Positions 51,671 to 62,267 of a stretch of DNA of 64,000 bases are shown here, one piece after another. Every line of letters begins with the position of its first letter. Positions within the stretch are counted from its first letter, which is position 1. The position numbers and the translations under genes are program-made. The notes under the pieces are model-generated. The model saw only the letters and a program-made list of their open reading frames with translations. It did no database searches and was not told where the DNA came from. Origin of the DNA: Hydrogeniiclostridium mannosilyticum. GTDB lineage: Bacteria; Bacillota; Clostridia; Oscillospirales; Acutalibacteraceae. The stretch is taken from contig NZ_QLYR01000001.1 of NCBI RefSeq assembly GCF_003268275.1, positions 248,001-312,000 of the forward strand, in the 5' to 3' direction.

Positions 51671-54085
51671 TCAACGAACAACAATATTGACCAGTTTTCC
51701 CGGCACTGAAATTTCTTTCACAATGGTCTTGCCTGAAATTTCGGCCTGAATTTTCTCCTGATCCTTGGCAAGCTCCAGCAACCCTTCCTTACTTGTGTCA
51801 GCTGGTACGGACACACGCGCGCGAACCTTACCATTTACCTGTACAACAACCTCCACCAGTGCATCTACGCATTTGGCCTCGTCATAAACCGGCCAGGCCT
51901 GCTGGCATACCATGCCCTCAAAGTCCTGTTCAGCCCATACCTCTTCCGTCACATGGGGGGCAAACGGGTTCAGCAGCAATGTGAACACCTTCAGTTCATC
52001 CCTTGTAATGCTTCCATTTCCGCTGATCTCATTCATCAGGGCCATCAGGGCGGCGATGGCCGTGTTGAATTTCAAGTTTTCAACATCCTCGCCGACCTTC
52101 TTTATGGTTTTATGGAAAACGCTTTCCATCTCCGGACGAATACCGGCGCCATCAATCAATAGGTTTTGCAGGTTCCAATACCGTTCGACAAAACGCCGGC
52201 ATCCCTTTACGCTGGTAGTGCTCCACGGCGCAGCCTTTTCAAAATCACCGATGAACATCTCATACAGCCGAAGTGTATCTGCGCCGAACTCGCGGACTAC
52301 ATCGTCCGGATTTACCACGTTTCCGCGGCTCTTGCTCATCTTCTCGCCGTTTTCGCCGAGAATCATCCCGTGGCTGGTACGTTTAGCGTAAGGCTCGGCA
52401 GTGGGCACAACGCCAATGTCATAGAGGAATTTATGCCAGAACCGGCTGTACAACAAATGCAGCGTGGTATGCTCCATCCCGCCGTTATACCAGTCTACCG
52501 GAAGCCAGTAATCCATTGCCCCCCGGTCTGCTAAGGCTTCCGTATTATGCGGGTCAATGTAACGCAGAAAATACCAGGAAGAACCTGCCCACTGAGGCAT
52601 GGTATCCGTTTCACGCTTAGCCGGCCCCCCACAGCAAGGACAGGCGGTGTTCACCCATTCCGTCATATGCGCAAGCGGGGACTCGCCATTGTCCGTCGGT
52701 TCATAGCTTTCTACCTCTGGCAGCCGCAACGGCAGCTCACTCTCCGGCAAGGCTACATAGCCGCATTTCTCACACTGTACAATCGGGATAGGTTCTCCCC
52801 AATACCGTTGACGGGAGAATACCCAATCGCGCAGCTTATAATTAACCTTTTCGCGGCCAAAGCCCTTTTCCTGCATGTACTCCTTTATTCTGACCTTAGC
52901 CTCCTCTACGCTTAGGCCATTCAGGATTCCTGAATTTACCATCGTGCCGGTCGCGCAGTCTGTAAAGGCCTGCTCTTCTACGTTACCGCCCTGTACGACC
53001 TCAATAATGGGCAAATCAAACTTTTTGGCAAATTCCCAGTCCCGGGAGTCATGCCCCGGTACCGCCATAATAGCACCTGTACCATAGGAAACCAAAACGT
53101 AATCTGAAATAAAAATCGGAATTTCCTTTCCGCCGACAGGGTTGACCGCGCACACGCCCTTCAGGCGCACGCCGGTCTTTTCCTTTGCAAGCTCCGTGCG
53201 CTCAAATTCGGACTTTTTAGCGGCTTCCTGCTGATAAGCATGTACCTCGTCAAGATTTTGAATCTGCCCGCTCCACTTCTCAATCAGTGGATGCTCGGGA
53301 GACATCACCATATAGGTCACACCATAGAGCGTATCCGGCCGTGTGGTAAAGACGGTCAGCTGGTCGCCCACGGTTGTTCCAAAATCCACTTCCGCACCGG
53401 TTGACCGGCCAATCCAGTTTTTTTGCTGTGCCTTAACCCGTTCAGGATAATCTACCAAATCCAGGTCGTCAATCAAGCGCTGGGCATACTCCGTAATTTT
53501 CAGCATCCACTGCGATTTAACCTTGTGCACCACTTCGCTGCCGCAGCGCTCACAAACACCGTCGACTACCTCTTCGTTTGCCAGCACACATTTACAGGAG
53601 GTGCACCAATTGACTGACATTTCCTTTTTATAGGCCAGCCCATGCTTGAATAATTGCAGAAAAATCCATTGAGTCCATTTATAATACGCCGGGTCGGTAG
53701 TATTGATCTCACGGCTCCAGTCAAATGAAATACCGAGCGATTGAATCTGCTGCTTGAAACGCTCCACATTCTTTTTGGTTACAATGGCGGGGTGAATATG
53801 ATTTTTAATGGCATAGTTTTCTGTTGGCAGGCCAAAAGCATCCCACCCAATCGGATAAAGCACATTATACCCTTGCAGGCGGCGCTTACGCGCCACAATG
53901 TCCAGTGCCGTATAGGGGCGCGGATGCCCAACATGCAGCCCCTGCCCGGAAGGATAGGGAAACTCAATTAACGCGTAAAACTTCGGCTTATCCATGCTCT
54001 GCGCCGCATGGAACACGCCGGCCTGCTCCCACCTGTTCTGCCATTTTTTTTCAACGGCGGTGTGGTCATACCTCTCGTATTTCAT
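51671..54085 (-). CDS. leuS: Leucyl-tRNA synthetase
   Basis: An 804-residue class I synthetase starting [24 protein letters not shown]-type motif in [20 protein letters not shown], the CP1 editing domain (YAIK..DNHI region), and KMSKS in [12 protein letters not shown]. It charges leucine. ATG 54085 has a GGGAG RBS; 13 upstream residues are leader. No T-box is seen upstream, since rsfS is directly adjacent. Last gene of the yhbY-nadD-yqeK-rsfS-leuS operon. Confidence 0.97.
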   Translation of the reverse strand: MKYERYDHTAVEKKWQNRWEQAGVFHAAQSMDKPKFYALIEFPYPSGQGLHVGHPRPYTALDIVARKRRLQGYNVLYPIGWDAFGLPTENYAIKNHIHPAIVTKKNVERFKQQIQSLGISFDWSREINTTDPAYYKWTQWIFLQLFKHGLAYKKEMSVNWCTSCKCVLANEEVVDGVCERCGSEVVHKVKSQWMLKITEYAQRLIDDLDLVDYPERVKAQQKNWIGRSTGAEVDFGTTVGDQLTVFTTRPDTLYGVTYMVMSPEHPLIEKWSGQIQNLDEVHAYQQEAAKKSEFERTELAKEKTGVRLKGVCAVNPVGGKEIPIFISDYVLVSYGTGAIMAVPGHDSRDWEFAKKFDLPIIEVVQGGNVEEQAFTDCATGTMVNSGILNGLSVEEAKVRIKEYMQEKGFGREKVNYKLRDWVFSRQRYWGEPIPIVQCEKCGYVALPESELPLRLPEVESYEPTDNGESPLAHMTEWVNTACPCCGGPAKRETDTMPQWAGSSWYFLRYIDPHNTEALADRGAMDYWLPVDWYNGGMEHTTLHLLYSRFWHKFLYDIGVVPTAEPYAKRTSHGMILGENGEKMSKSRGNVVNPDDVVREFGADTLRLYEMFIGDFEKAAPWSTTSVKGCRRFVERYWNLQNLLIDGAGIRPEMESVFHKTIKKVGEDVENLKFNTAIAALMALMNEISGNGSITRDELKVFTLLLNPFAPHVTEEVWAEQDFEGMVCQQAWPVYDEAKCVDALVEVVVQVNGKVRARVSVPADTSKEGLLELAKDQEKIQAEISGKTIVKEISVPGKLVNIVVR

Positions 54086-54130
54086 TCTAGTCGCTCCCAT
54101 TATTAAAAAATAGTCATTCCACAAGCGGAA

Positions 54131-54493
54131 TCAATTTTCTTTTATAACCTCTGACAGGTCTACGGCTGCTCCATCCTGCCACAGCCGGTCAAGGTCGTAA
54201 AACTGGCGGGCCTCCTTTGTAAACACATGAATAACTGCCGAACCGTAATCCAGTAAAATCCAGGAGTTGGAACGGTAGCCCTCAATATGGGACGGCTCCG
54301 CACCCTGTTCATTTTTCAGCCGGAACTCAACCTCGTCGGCAAGCGCCTTTACATGCGTCCCCGACGTACCTGTTGCAAGAACAAAATAGTCAGCCAGCGA
54401 CGAAATTTCATCAATTTGAATCAGGCTCAAATCCGCCGCCTTTTTTTCATCTAAAATCTTGATGGCACTGAGCGCCAGCAATTTTGACTCCAT
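54131..54493 (-). CDS. rsfS: Ribosomal silencing factor
   Basis: A 120-residue protein with the family pattern: EKKAADLSLIQIDEISSLADYFVLATGTSGTHVKALADEV, WILLDYGSAVIHVFTKEARQFYDLDRLW. It binds ribosomal protein uL14 and prevents subunit joining. Follows yqeK in the operon by about 40 bases. Confidence 0.95.
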   Translation of the reverse strand: MESKLLALSAIKILDEKKAADLSLIQIDEISSLADYFVLATGTSGTHVKALADEVEFRLKNEQGAEPSHIEGYRSNSWILLDYGSAVIHVFTKEARQFYDLDRLWQDGAAVDLSEVIKEN

Positions 54494-54535
54494 AAAAAAA
54501 CCTTTCCGCCGCCCGAACGGCCTCTGTTTTATTTG

Positions 54536-55123
54536 TTAAGGGAGAATTTCGGCAGATCTCCCAGCCAACACCAGCTGATTGTAAGCCTGTATTGTATCCG
54601 GGTGAATTGGCTGGTTATGCTCTGCCAATTCCCGAATAGTAAAAATCATCCCTTCCACTATCGCGCTGTCCATGCTGATATACGCCTTTTTTCGCAAATC
54701 CTCCACGCCCGGAAAATCGCGGTCTGCGGAGATAAAATCTGCCAGAAAGATAACCTTTTCCAGCAACGTCATATCCGCCCGCCCGGTAGTGTGGTACCTT
54801 ACCGCGCAAATCAGACCTGCATCCCTTACCTTCAACACTTTTTCAATGTAAGCAGCGCCTAGAATCGCATGCCAGAGCTTTTTCTGCGCATGCTCCAGAT
54901 CCGTTAATATTATACCAAACCGCTCCATCAATTTCAACTGCTCATCCCCGGGAAGATCCTTCATAATATCATGGAGGATTCCGGCCAAGCGTGCCTGCTC
55001 CGGGTCCGCACCATAGCGGCGGGCCAAATGCTCCGCCTCGTGGGATACACAAACCGAATGATAAAAGCGCTTTTCAGACAGAAGCGGCCGCACCGCCGCT
55101 TCTGCTTTCTCATAAGTCATCAT
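54536..55123 (-). CDS. yqeK: HD-domain diadenosine tetraphosphatase YqeK
   Basis: A 195-residue protein with the metal-binding HD motif: His in HSVCVSHEAEHLARRYGA, HD in RLAGILHDIMKDLP, then AVRYHTTGRADMTLLEKVIFLADFISADR. This is the YqeK pattern (symmetric Ap4A hydrolase). In operon with nadD, separated by 3 bases. Confidence 0.93.
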   Translation of the reverse strand: MMTYEKAEAAVRPLLSEKRFYHSVCVSHEAEHLARRYGADPEQARLAGILHDIMKDLPGDEQLKLMERFGIILTDLEHAQKKLWHAILGAAYIEKVLKVRDAGLICAVRYHTTGRADMTLLEKVIFLADFISADRDFPGVEDLRKKAYISMDSAIVEGMIFTIRELAEHNQPIHPDTIQAYNQLVLAGRSAEILP

Positions 55124-55126
55124 CTG

Positions 55127-55723
55127 TTAGCCCTCATATAACCTTTTCTTTTTAATATAGGCTGCTACATCAGGGGAAAGGAGGCCTTCCAGCGATTCTC
55201 CAGCCCGTACTCTGCGACGGATTTCCGTAGAGGAAACCGGTAAAAAAGTAATGGGACAAAGCCATACGCTGGCCCCCATCGCTTCAAGACGCTCTTTCTG
55301 AGCCTGCATTTTTACAGAGCTGCCTCCCCGCGGCGCCGCGGCAATAGCCGCCATCTTTATAATTTCCGAGGCACGGCGCCAGGAGTCCAGAGTCAAAAAC
55401 ATATCCTCCCCCATTAAAAGGAACAGCCTGTCCCGTGGGTATTTCCTGCGAAGATAGGCCAATGTATCCACCGTATAGCTTTTTCCCCGCCGCCGGATTT
55501 CAACTCCGCTGACTGCAAACAAGGGATTCCCCTCCGTCGCCAAACGGCACATTTTCAGCCGCTGCCGCCCCGGCACAAGCTGCTGCGCCCTTTTGTGCGG
55601 CGGCACACGAGTGGGAATCAGTAAAACCCGGTCAAGCTCCAGCAACCTGGCAAATTCGCCCGCTACATGCAGGTGCCCCGCATGCAGCGGGTTAAATGTA
55701 CCGCCCAAGATCCCCAGCTTCAT
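55127..55723 (-). CDS. nadD: Nicotinate-nucleotide adenylyltransferase
   Basis: A 198-residue protein with GILGGTFNPLHAGHLHVA (nucleotidyltransferase (H/T)xGH motif) near residue 4-21, a LFLLMGEDMFLTLDSW segment and the C-terminal SSTEIRRRVRAGESLEGLL signature. NaMN to NaAD in NAD synthesis. ATG 55723 after GGGAGG; the TTG just before is not needed. Confidence 0.96.
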   Translation of the reverse strand: MKLGILGGTFNPLHAGHLHVAGEFARLLELDRVLLIPTRVPPHKRAQQLVPGRQRLKMCRLATEGNPLFAVSGVEIRRRGKSYTVDTLAYLRRKYPRDRLFLLMGEDMFLTLDSWRRASEIIKMAAIAAAPRGGSSVKMQAQKERLEAMGASVWLCPITFLPVSSTEIRRRVRAGESLEGLLSPDVAAYIKKKRLYEG

Positions 55724-55759
55724 CAAAGGCCTCCCTGAAAAGAAGTATTAAGCCCGGGC

Positions 55760-56062
55760 TTATTTTTTCACCTTGGGCAGAACAATGGCCGGGTCCTTCT
55801 TTTTGGCCCGGTAAAGAACAAACTTCGCCCCGATGACCTGTACAACTTCGGCGCCGGTCTCGCGAGCCAGCTGCTCAGCAGCCTCGCGCGGGCTCAGCGG
55901 CGCTGTTTCCAGCACCTTGCCCTTTAACAGCTCCCGGGCCTCTAGGGCGTCATCCGTCTGCTTGACGATATCCGGGCTCATCCCAGACTTTCCGACCATT
56001 AAAATTGTATCTGCCTCAACGGCTAACCCGCGCAGAAAGGCGCGTTGTTTACTGCTTAACAT
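55760..56062 (-). CDS. yhbY: RNA-binding protein YhbY (CRM domain)
   Basis: A 100-residue single CRM-domain protein: KQRAFLRGLAVEADTILMVGKSGMSPDIVKQT with the GKSGM loop, KGKVLETAPLSPREAAEQLA, and GAEVVQVIGAKFVLYRAKK. It binds pre-50S ribosomal RNA. First gene of the operon that continues with nadD. Confidence 0.94.
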   Translation of the reverse strand: MLSSKQRAFLRGLAVEADTILMVGKSGMSPDIVKQTDDALEARELLKGKVLETAPLSPREAAEQLARETGAEVVQVIGAKFVLYRAKKKDPAIVLPKVKK

Positions 56063-56066
56063 CAAA

Positions 56067-56651
56067 TTATTGTCCCTCTCCTCTTTTTCTCAATTCCTCA
56101 GTCAGTTTCCGCAGGGCAACCCCCCGGTGGCTGACTGCGTCCTTTTCCGCCCCCGTCAGCTCCGCGAACGTCTTATCTCCCACCAGAAAAACAGGGTCAT
56201 AACCAAATCCATCCTCACCGCGCGGTTCATGCGCGATCATTCCCTCGCATGTACCGCGTACCATCAACTCGCTGCCGTCCGGGAAAGCACAGCAAACGGC
56301 ACTGACAAACCGGGCTGTGCGGTCCTTTGCCTGTACGTTGAGCAATTCACCCAGCAGCTTCTCGATTCGCTCCCGGTCAGTCGCATTTTCGCCCGCATAA
56401 CGGGCGGAATACACTCCCGGCGCGCCGCCAAGGGCGTCCACCTCCAGTCCTGAGTCGTCCGCAACGCTTGGCAGCCCTGTTGCCACACAAGCGGAACGTG
56501 CTTTCAATGCGGCGTTCTCCTCAAAGGTAGTGCCGGTTTCCTCCACCTCCGGCAGGTCGGCGGAAACCACATGAATATTCAATGGCTCCAGAATGCGCTG
56601 AAGTTCTTTCAGCTTATGTTGATTATGTGTCGCCATCACAAAAGTACGCAT
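56067..56651 (-). CDS. rdgB: dITP/XTP pyrophosphatase (RdgB/HAM1)
   Basis: A 194-residue protein starting MRTFVMATHNQHKLKELQRI (substrate loop), ADDSGLEVDALGGAPGVYSARYAG (acidic metal site) and RFVSAVCCAFPDGSEL. It removes non-canonical purine triphosphates. ATG 56651 has a GGAGAGA RBS. It lies 33 bases downstream of ftsY and 5 bases upstream of yhbY. Confidence 0.95.
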   Translation of the reverse strand: MRTFVMATHNQHKLKELQRILEPLNIHVVSADLPEVEETGTTFEENAALKARSACVATGLPSVADDSGLEVDALGGAPGVYSARYAGENATDRERIEKLLGELLNVQAKDRTARFVSAVCCAFPDGSELMVRGTCEGMIAHEPRGEDGFGYDPVFLVGDKTFAELTGAEKDAVSHRGVALRKLTEELRKRGEGQ

Positions 56652-56683
56652 TGGTAATCTCTCCTTATTCATCCGGTTCAGTT

Positions 56684-57592
56684 TCAACGTGCAAAAAGCG
56701 CTTCTGCAAACTCGTCCGCGTTAAAGGGCTGTAGGTCGTCGATCTGCTCGCCAACACCAATAAACTTCACCGGAATATCGAGACTCTCCCGTATTGCAAG
56801 AACAACACCGCCTTTGGCCGTGCCGTCCAGCTTTGTCAGAACAATTCCCGTCACATCGACAAAGTTCTTGAACTCACGAGCCTGATTGACAGCATTTTGC
56901 CCGGTGGCGGCGTCAAGAACCAGCAGCACCTCTTTATCGGCGCCGGGAAGTTCACGGTCGATAACGCGATTGATCTTTGCCAGCTCATCCATCAGGTTCT
57001 TTTTATTGTGAAGCCGTCCCGCCGTATCGCAGATGACCACATCTGCTCCGCGCGCCTTCGCAGCGGAGATTGAATCAAACACCACGCTTGCGGGGTCGCT
57101 CCCCTCCCCCTGCTGAATCAGGTCGCCGCCGCTGCGCTGCGCCCAAACCTCAAGCTGTTCAACAGCAGCGGCCCTAAACGTGTCTGCAGCGGCAATCACC
57201 ACTTTTTTGCCCTCTTGTTTAAAGCGTGCGGCCAGCTTGCCAATGGTGGTTGTCTTTCCCACTCCGTTGACCCCAATAACCAAAATAATGGACGGCCTGG
57301 TGTTCAACTGAAGCGCCTCGCCGCCCCGCAATAAATCTGCGGTAACTTCCTTTAAGAGCCCAAAAATACGCTCGGGATCCTTAACGCCTTCCTGCTTGAC
57401 CCGCTGGCGGCACTCCTCACAAATGCGCCCAGCGGTAGAAACGCCCACATCCCCCATTACCAGGAGCTCCTCCAGCTCCTCAAATAATTCGTCGTCAATC
57501 TTGGTAAAGGAGTGCAGCATGCCTTGAATGGAGGCGCTTACATTTTCTCGCGTTTTGCGCAGCCCCTCCTTAATTTTAGAAAAAAAGCCCAA
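56684..57592 (-). CDS. ftsY: Signal recognition particle receptor FtsY
   Basis: A 302-residue NG-domain GTPase. G1 VNGVGKTTTIGKLAARFK near 110, DTFRAAAVEQLEVWA, G3 CDTAGRLHNKKNLMDELAKI, G4 TKLDGTAKGGVVLAIRES. The N-terminus (MGFFSKIKEGLRKTRENVSA) is short, so the long acidic A domain of enterobacterial FtsY is absent, as usual in Firmicutes. Directly downstream of smc. Confidence 0.96.
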   Translation of the reverse strand: MGFFSKIKEGLRKTRENVSASIQGMLHSFTKIDDELFEELEELLVMGDVGVSTAGRICEECRQRVKQEGVKDPERIFGLLKEVTADLLRGGEALQLNTRPSIILVIGVNGVGKTTTIGKLAARFKQEGKKVVIAAADTFRAAAVEQLEVWAQRSGGDLIQQGEGSDPASVVFDSISAAKARGADVVICDTAGRLHNKKNLMDELAKINRVIDRELPGADKEVLLVLDAATGQNAVNQAREFKNFVDVTGIVLTKLDGTAKGGVVLAIRESLDIPVKFIGVGEQIDDLQPFNADEFAEALFAR

Positions 57593-57659
57593 ACCGGAAC
57601 CCTCCTCGTCTTCATCATTCTCCTATTTTCATCTTACCAAACTAGCCGGTAAAAATCCA

Positions 57660-60600
57660 TCATTTCATTCCTAATTTCTGCTCAATTTCACCGGCGCGAA
57701 GCTCCAGCAGCTTAGAGACGCCCTCATCCTGCATTGTCACGCCGTAGAGCACGTCTGCCTCCTCCATACTGCCACGCCGGTGAGTAATGACGATAAACTG
57801 CGTATTCTGGTTCATCCGGCGTAAATAGGCCGCAAAACGATTGACGTTTACATCATCCAGGGCCGCCTCGATTTCATCCAATACACAAAAGGGCGGCGGG
57901 TTGACCTTCATGATGGCAAAATAGAGTGCAATCGCCACCAGCGCCTTCTCACCACCGGAAAGGCTCTCCAGGTTGGTTACAATCTTGCCAGGCGGCTGGA
58001 CGGCTATATCAATACCGCAGGCAAGGATATTCTCCGGATCATTCAAGGTCAAATCCGATGTGCCGCCGCCGAAAAGATCCCGGAAGGTATGCCTGAAATT
58101 TTCGTTAATCTGCTGAAAGCGTTCCAAAAATAACTCCCGCATCTGGCGGGTCAGATCAAAAATCAGTTTATTCAGCTCGTCCCGGCTCTTTTCAACATCC
58201 TGTACCTGGGCGGATAAGAACGCATAGCGCTCGCTGACCTCCTTATACTCCTCCACCGCCGCTACATTGACGGTACCGAGGCCGCGAATTTTAATTTTAA
58301 GCTCATTAAGCCTTTTCTGCGCCGCCGGTATGTCCGCCAGCTTTTCAAAGGTCTCCTCCGCCTCGCGGCGTGTGAGCTCGTACTCCTCCCACAACCGGCT
58401 GATAATTTCATCATATTCCTTTTGTAAATTATTGCGCCGCTCCTCCAGGCGGGCCAGTTCATGGCCAATTTTTTCATGGGCGTCTGATTGTTCCTTCTCC
58501 TGTGCCCGCAGCTCCGTAGACCGGCGGTCGAACTCCATCCTGCGCTGGTTTAAGCGCTCGATTTCCTCCTTCTGAAGCGTGCCCCTACGGCGAAGGGCAG
58601 CGGCTTCATCCATAACCTGATGAATTTTATTTCTCAGCGTGGTAATTTCCGCCTGTGTTTGGTCTATTTCACCATGTAGAGCCGTTACCCGGCCCGCATG
58701 GTCAAGCTTACGCCTTTCTATATCCTCGACCGCAGCCACTAACGCATCGCGGTCCTTTTGCAGCGCCACGCTCTGCATTCTGCTTTCCTGAATGGCGTGA
58801 AGCAAGGCATCCGATTGCTGATTCTGTTCTCCCCGGCTGCCGCTGAGCATAGAAAGCTTTTCCTGTAATGCGACCATTTCCGCTTCGCAGCGCTCGACCT
58901 GCTTCTGCACCCCGATGCGCTCTTTCTCTAGTTCCGCATAACGAGCCGCCGCTCCGGCTTCTTCCTTTTCCAGGCTGTCGATTTCCTCCGCCATTTTATC
59001 TCGGTCTGCCTGTGTATGCTCCATCGCCGTACTAAGGCGGAACCGTTCTTCCTGCGCGGCGGAAAGCTCGCTCTTCGCCGCCGCTACCTCAGCCTGCGCG
59101 GCGGAAAGCTCCTCCTGCGCCGTCTTCTGCTCGCGAAGCGCCTGCTCCAGCCCTTCACGCAGGGAGAGCGCCTGTTTATGCAGTTTTTCTATTTCTACGG
59201 CACGGCTGAGCAAACCGGAATTTCGTGCCAGGGAGCCGCCGGTCAGAGAACCGCCCGCATTAACCACCTGACCGTCCAGCGTAACAATGCGGAACCGGTA
59301 GCCATAGCGGCGGGCAATCGCTACGGCCGAATCCAAATCCTCGGCGACAACAATCCTGCCCAAAATGGAGTTAAGCACCCCCTGGTATGCAGGCTCGCAT
59401 TGGCAAAGCGCAGCCGCAATCCCTACAAAACCCGGGCAGCCTTCCAGCCCCTTCTCCTGCAGTACATTTCCCCGCACGGTCGTCAGTGGCAAAAAGGTCG
59501 CGCGCCCCTTGTCCTTTTGCTTCAGCAAAAGAATCGCCCGCTTTGCATCCTGCTCCTCACTGACAACAATATTTTGCATAGCAGCGCCCATCGCCATCTC
59601 AACGGCGACCGTATAGGCGCCCGGTACACGGATCAACCTGGACACCGGCCCATGAATCCCTGACAGGACACCATGGCCGGCCTCTTTCATTACGGCCTTG
59701 ACGCTTTGGGAGAACCCCTCCAGATTGCGCTCCAGTTCCTCCAGCAAGCGGGCTCTGCGCTCTTTTTCATCCGTGTCCAGACGCAGCCTCTCGCTCTTTT
59801 GCCGGGCCTCCTCCGCACGCCGGCTGCGGCCGGCTAGGCGCAGCTCGTAGCCCTTGACCGTATTGGTTAACGAGGTAATGCGGGCCTCTGTTTCGTGCAG
59901 CAGCTTTTCATAGTCCTTGCAAAGCTTATCAAAGGACTGCCACTGAAGCTTACGCGCTCCCTCGCTTTCTGTAATTGCCCGGCGCCGCAGGGCAATTGCC
60001 TCCATGGAGGCGGAAGCCGTTGAAAAAGCCACCTTTAGCTCTGTCAAAGAAGCGCTTTTTTCCGTGGCCTCGCCAGAAAGACGCGAAGCCTCGCCAGAAA
60101 GGTTATCCATGCTCCTGCGCAGCTGCTCCAGCTCTTCTTCCAGGCTGGAGCGCTTTTTATCCAGCTCCGCGCGCTCCTGCTCCTTGGCCTTTGCGCCCTC
60201 TGTTTTCTGGCGGATCTCCTCTGCCATCTTCTGCTCCGAGGCCGAAGCTTGCACAATTTCATTCTCCAGCCGGGAGATGGTCTCCTGATGGTGGCGAATG
60301 TCATTTTCTAAAACAGAGCCCTCGCCGTCCTTGCGCACAGCCTGTTCCTCAAGTTCTGAAATCTCCTTGCGGATTTCATCAATTCGAGCTGAGCAGGCTG
60401 TATTCTCTGTAAAGTTACGGTCGATCTCGCCGTCAATTGCCTGCAGTCTTTTCTCAATTTCCGCGGACTGGTTGCGAGCGATCATCATTTTATCATCATG
60501 TTCGCGCAGGATTTTTCCCGAGCAATCGAGCGTGTTCAGCCACAGGCCGATTTCAAGCCCTCGTTTTTCCTCGGAAAGCTCCAGATATTGCCGTGCTTTT

Positions 60601-61229
60601 TCCGCTTGGACCCGCAACGGCTCTACCCGCTGCTCCAACTCGGTCAAAATATCCCGCAGGCGAACCAGATTTTCCTCTGCCTTTGCGAGTTTATTCTCCG
60701 ACTCCTCCTTGCGGTAACGAAAACGTGAAATCCCGGCGGCTTCCTCAAAAATCTCCCGCCGGTCCTCACTGCGTGCCGCGACAATGCTGTCAATCCTGCC
60801 CTGGCCGATGATGGAATAACCATCCCGCCCAAGGCCGGTGTCCATAAAAAGCTCATTGATGTCTTTCAGCCGGACAATATTCTTATTAATGAGATATTCG
60901 CTTTCCCCCGAGCGGTAATACCGGCGGGTAATAGCCACCATATCGCCGTCAAAAGCCAGCTGCCGTTCCGTATTGTCAATGGTCAGGGTTACCTCGGCAA
61001 ACCCCTGCGGCCTGCGAACCGGAGTCCCATTAAAAATAAGCCCCTCCATCTTCAGGCAGCGCAGCGTTTTAACAGATTGCTCCCCCAGTACCCAACGGAT
61101 TGCATCACAAATATTGCTCTTTCCGCTTCCGTTGGGCCCGACGACGACGGTGATTCCATCGTCAAAAGTCAGAGCCGTCTTCTCCGGAAAGGTCTTAAAG
61201 CCCTGCAGCTCCAACGATTTTAATTTCAC
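57660..61229 (-). CDS. smc: Chromosome segregation protein SMC
   Basis: A 1189-residue protein. N-terminal Walker A VVGPNGSGKSNICDAIRWVL at about 31-50, long coiled coils (residues about 170-510 and 680-1010) around a hinge (about 515-670, including GHGVLSGIHGPVSRLIRV), then C-terminal signature LESLSGGEKALVAIALYFAI and Walker B PPFCVLDEIEAALDDVNVNR. It compacts and resolves chromosomes with ScpAB. Strong upstream RBS (AGGCGG region). In operon with rnc upstream and ftsY downstream. Confidence 0.97.
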   Translation of the reverse strand: MKLKSLELQGFKTFPEKTALTFDDGITVVVGPNGSGKSNICDAIRWVLGEQSVKTLRCLKMEGLIFNGTPVRRPQGFAEVTLTIDNTERQLAFDGDMVAITRRYYRSGESEYLINKNIVRLKDINELFMDTGLGRDGYSIIGQGRIDSIVAARSEDRREIFEEAAGISRFRYRKEESENKLAKAEENLVRLRDILTELEQRVEPLRVQAEKARQYLELSEEKRGLEIGLWLNTLDCSGKILREHDDKMMIARNQSAEIEKRLQAIDGEIDRNFTENTACSARIDEIRKEISELEEQAVRKDGEGSVLENDIRHHQETISRLENEIVQASASEQKMAEEIRQKTEGAKAKEQERAELDKKRSSLEEELEQLRRSMDNLSGEASRLSGEATEKSASLTELKVAFSTASASMEAIALRRRAITESEGARKLQWQSFDKLCKDYEKLLHETEARITSLTNTVKGYELRLAGRSRRAEEARQKSERLRLDTDEKERRARLLEELERNLEGFSQSVKAVMKEAGHGVLSGIHGPVSRLIRVPGAYTVAVEMAMGAAMQNIVVSEEQDAKRAILLLKQKDKGRATFLPLTTVRGNVLQEKGLEGCPGFVGIAAALCQCEPAYQGVLNSILGRIVVAEDLDSAVAIARRYGYRFRIVTLDGQVVNAGGSLTGGSLARNSGLLSRAVEIEKLHKQALSLREGLEQALREQKTAQEELSAAQAEVAAAKSELSAAQEERFRLSTAMEHTQADRDKMAEEIDSLEKEEAGAAARYAELEKERIGVQKQVERCEAEMVALQEKLSMLSGSRGEQNQQSDALLHAIQESRMQSVALQKDRDALVAAVEDIERRKLDHAGRVTALHGEIDQTQAEITTLRNKIHQVMDEAAALRRRGTLQKEEIERLNQRRMEFDRRSTELRAQEKEQSDAHEKIGHELARLEERRNNLQKEYDEIISRLWEEYELTRREAEETFEKLADIPAAQKRLNELKIKIRGLGTVNVAAVEEYKEVSERYAFLSAQVQDVEKSRDELNKLIFDLTRQMRELFLERFQQINENFRHTFRDLFGGGTSDLTLNDPENILACGIDIAVQPPGKIVTNLESLSGGEKALVAIALYFAIMKVNPPPFCVLDEIEAALDDVNVNRFAAYLRRMNQNTQFIVITHRRGSMEEADVLYGVTMQDEGVSKLLELRAGEIEQKLGMK

Positions 61230-61264
61230 GGAATCGCCTCCTTAAGTAAAATACACAAACATTT

Positions 61265-62260
61265 TTAAAGCTCAATACGATTTTCCGGTATTAGCTCATT
61301 CATCTGAAAAATCGGTTCGTAACCCATCGCCTGCAAATATTGCACATTTGATTTTTTCTGTCCCACCGCTTTCGAGCGTGAGCGAGGATTCACCTGGAAC
61401 ACGACCGGCCCCCGGCGGACAGTGCGCAGAAGCTGATCCATCTGTTTCCGCAGCCGCCGGGATTCGCACAGTTCCCTGAATGCCGGATGCCAGGGGCCGG
61501 CCAGCCGGTCCCGCTCCAACTCAGGCGACGCATGGAGTCCCAAGCGAATCACCCTGATCTGCCGTTGTTCAAAAAAGTCCAATAACTCCGCGCATAAATT
61601 TACCGCACACTCCAGGCTCATCGGCTCATACATCCCCGCCCGCCAGCGTCGGGCCAGTTCGGTACCCTCCATGACAATTGCCGGATAGATCCGCATTGTC
61701 TCCGGCTCCAGCGCCGCCAGCCGTACCGCTGTTTCCCGGCAGCCCTCGGGTGTATCCCCGTCAAGCCCCGTCATCATCTGCAGGCCAAGCGAAAATCCTG
61801 CGGCGGATATTCTCTCCGCCGCTTCGGCTACCTGCCGCGCTGTGTGCCCGCGGCCATTTCTCCGCAGCACGCCGTCCTGCATGCTCTGGGCTCCCAACTC
61901 AATTGCCGTTACGCCATACTGCTTCAGCAATGCCAATATCTCTGCGTCAACGGCATCCGGGCGGGTCGAGATCCGGATGCCGTTGTAGGCGCCGCTTTGC
62001 AGATATGGCTGAACTGCCTGTAAGAGCGCCAGCATATAAGCCCTGGGCACCGCTGTAAAGCTTCCGCCAAAAAAGGCAAATTCCCTCTCTGTTTTTCCAT
62101 TGGAGCGGGCAGCCATAAGCGCGCCGCTTCCGGCTGCCCCGGCAACCTCCTCGGGAAGAGGGGCCCGCTGTCTGCCCGTGATGCTCCGCTGGTTACAGAA
62201 GCTACACTGGTGCGGGCAACCCAGATGCGGGATGAACACCGCTACATTCGCATGCGCCAT
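61265..62260 (-). CDS. Radical SAM protein, Elp3/oxygen-independent-coproporphyrinogen-like family
   Basis: A 331-residue protein with the cluster motif CPHQCSFC (residues 15-22), GGSFTAVP, an SRPDAVDAEILALLKQYG segment and a glycine-rich GLDGDTPEGCRETAV region, matching the YhcC/TsaB-adjacent Elp3-like radical SAM proteins often encoded between rnc and smc in Clostridia. The exact reaction is unknown; tRNA or polyketide-type modification is possible. The 3' end is short of smc by 35 bases. Confidence 0.85.
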   Translation of the reverse strand: MAHANVAVFIPHLGCPHQCSFCNQRSITGRQRAPLPEEVAGAAGSGALMAARSNGKTEREFAFFGGSFTAVPRAYMLALLQAVQPYLQSGAYNGIRISTRPDAVDAEILALLKQYGVTAIELGAQSMQDGVLRRNGRGHTARQVAEAAERISAAGFSLGLQMMTGLDGDTPEGCRETAVRLAALEPETMRIYPAIVMEGTELARRWRAGMYEPMSLECAVNLCAELLDFFEQRQIRVIRLGLHASPELERDRLAGPWHPAFRELCESRRLRKQMDQLLRTVRRGPVVFQVNPRSRSKAVGQKKSNVQYLQAMGYEPIFQMNELIPENRIEL

Positions 62261-62267
62261 TATACCG

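Noticed and set aside
54086-54130. T-box leader for leuS
   Set aside because: Only 45 bases separate rsfS and leuS and no AGGGTGG-type T-box sequence occurs near the operon start.
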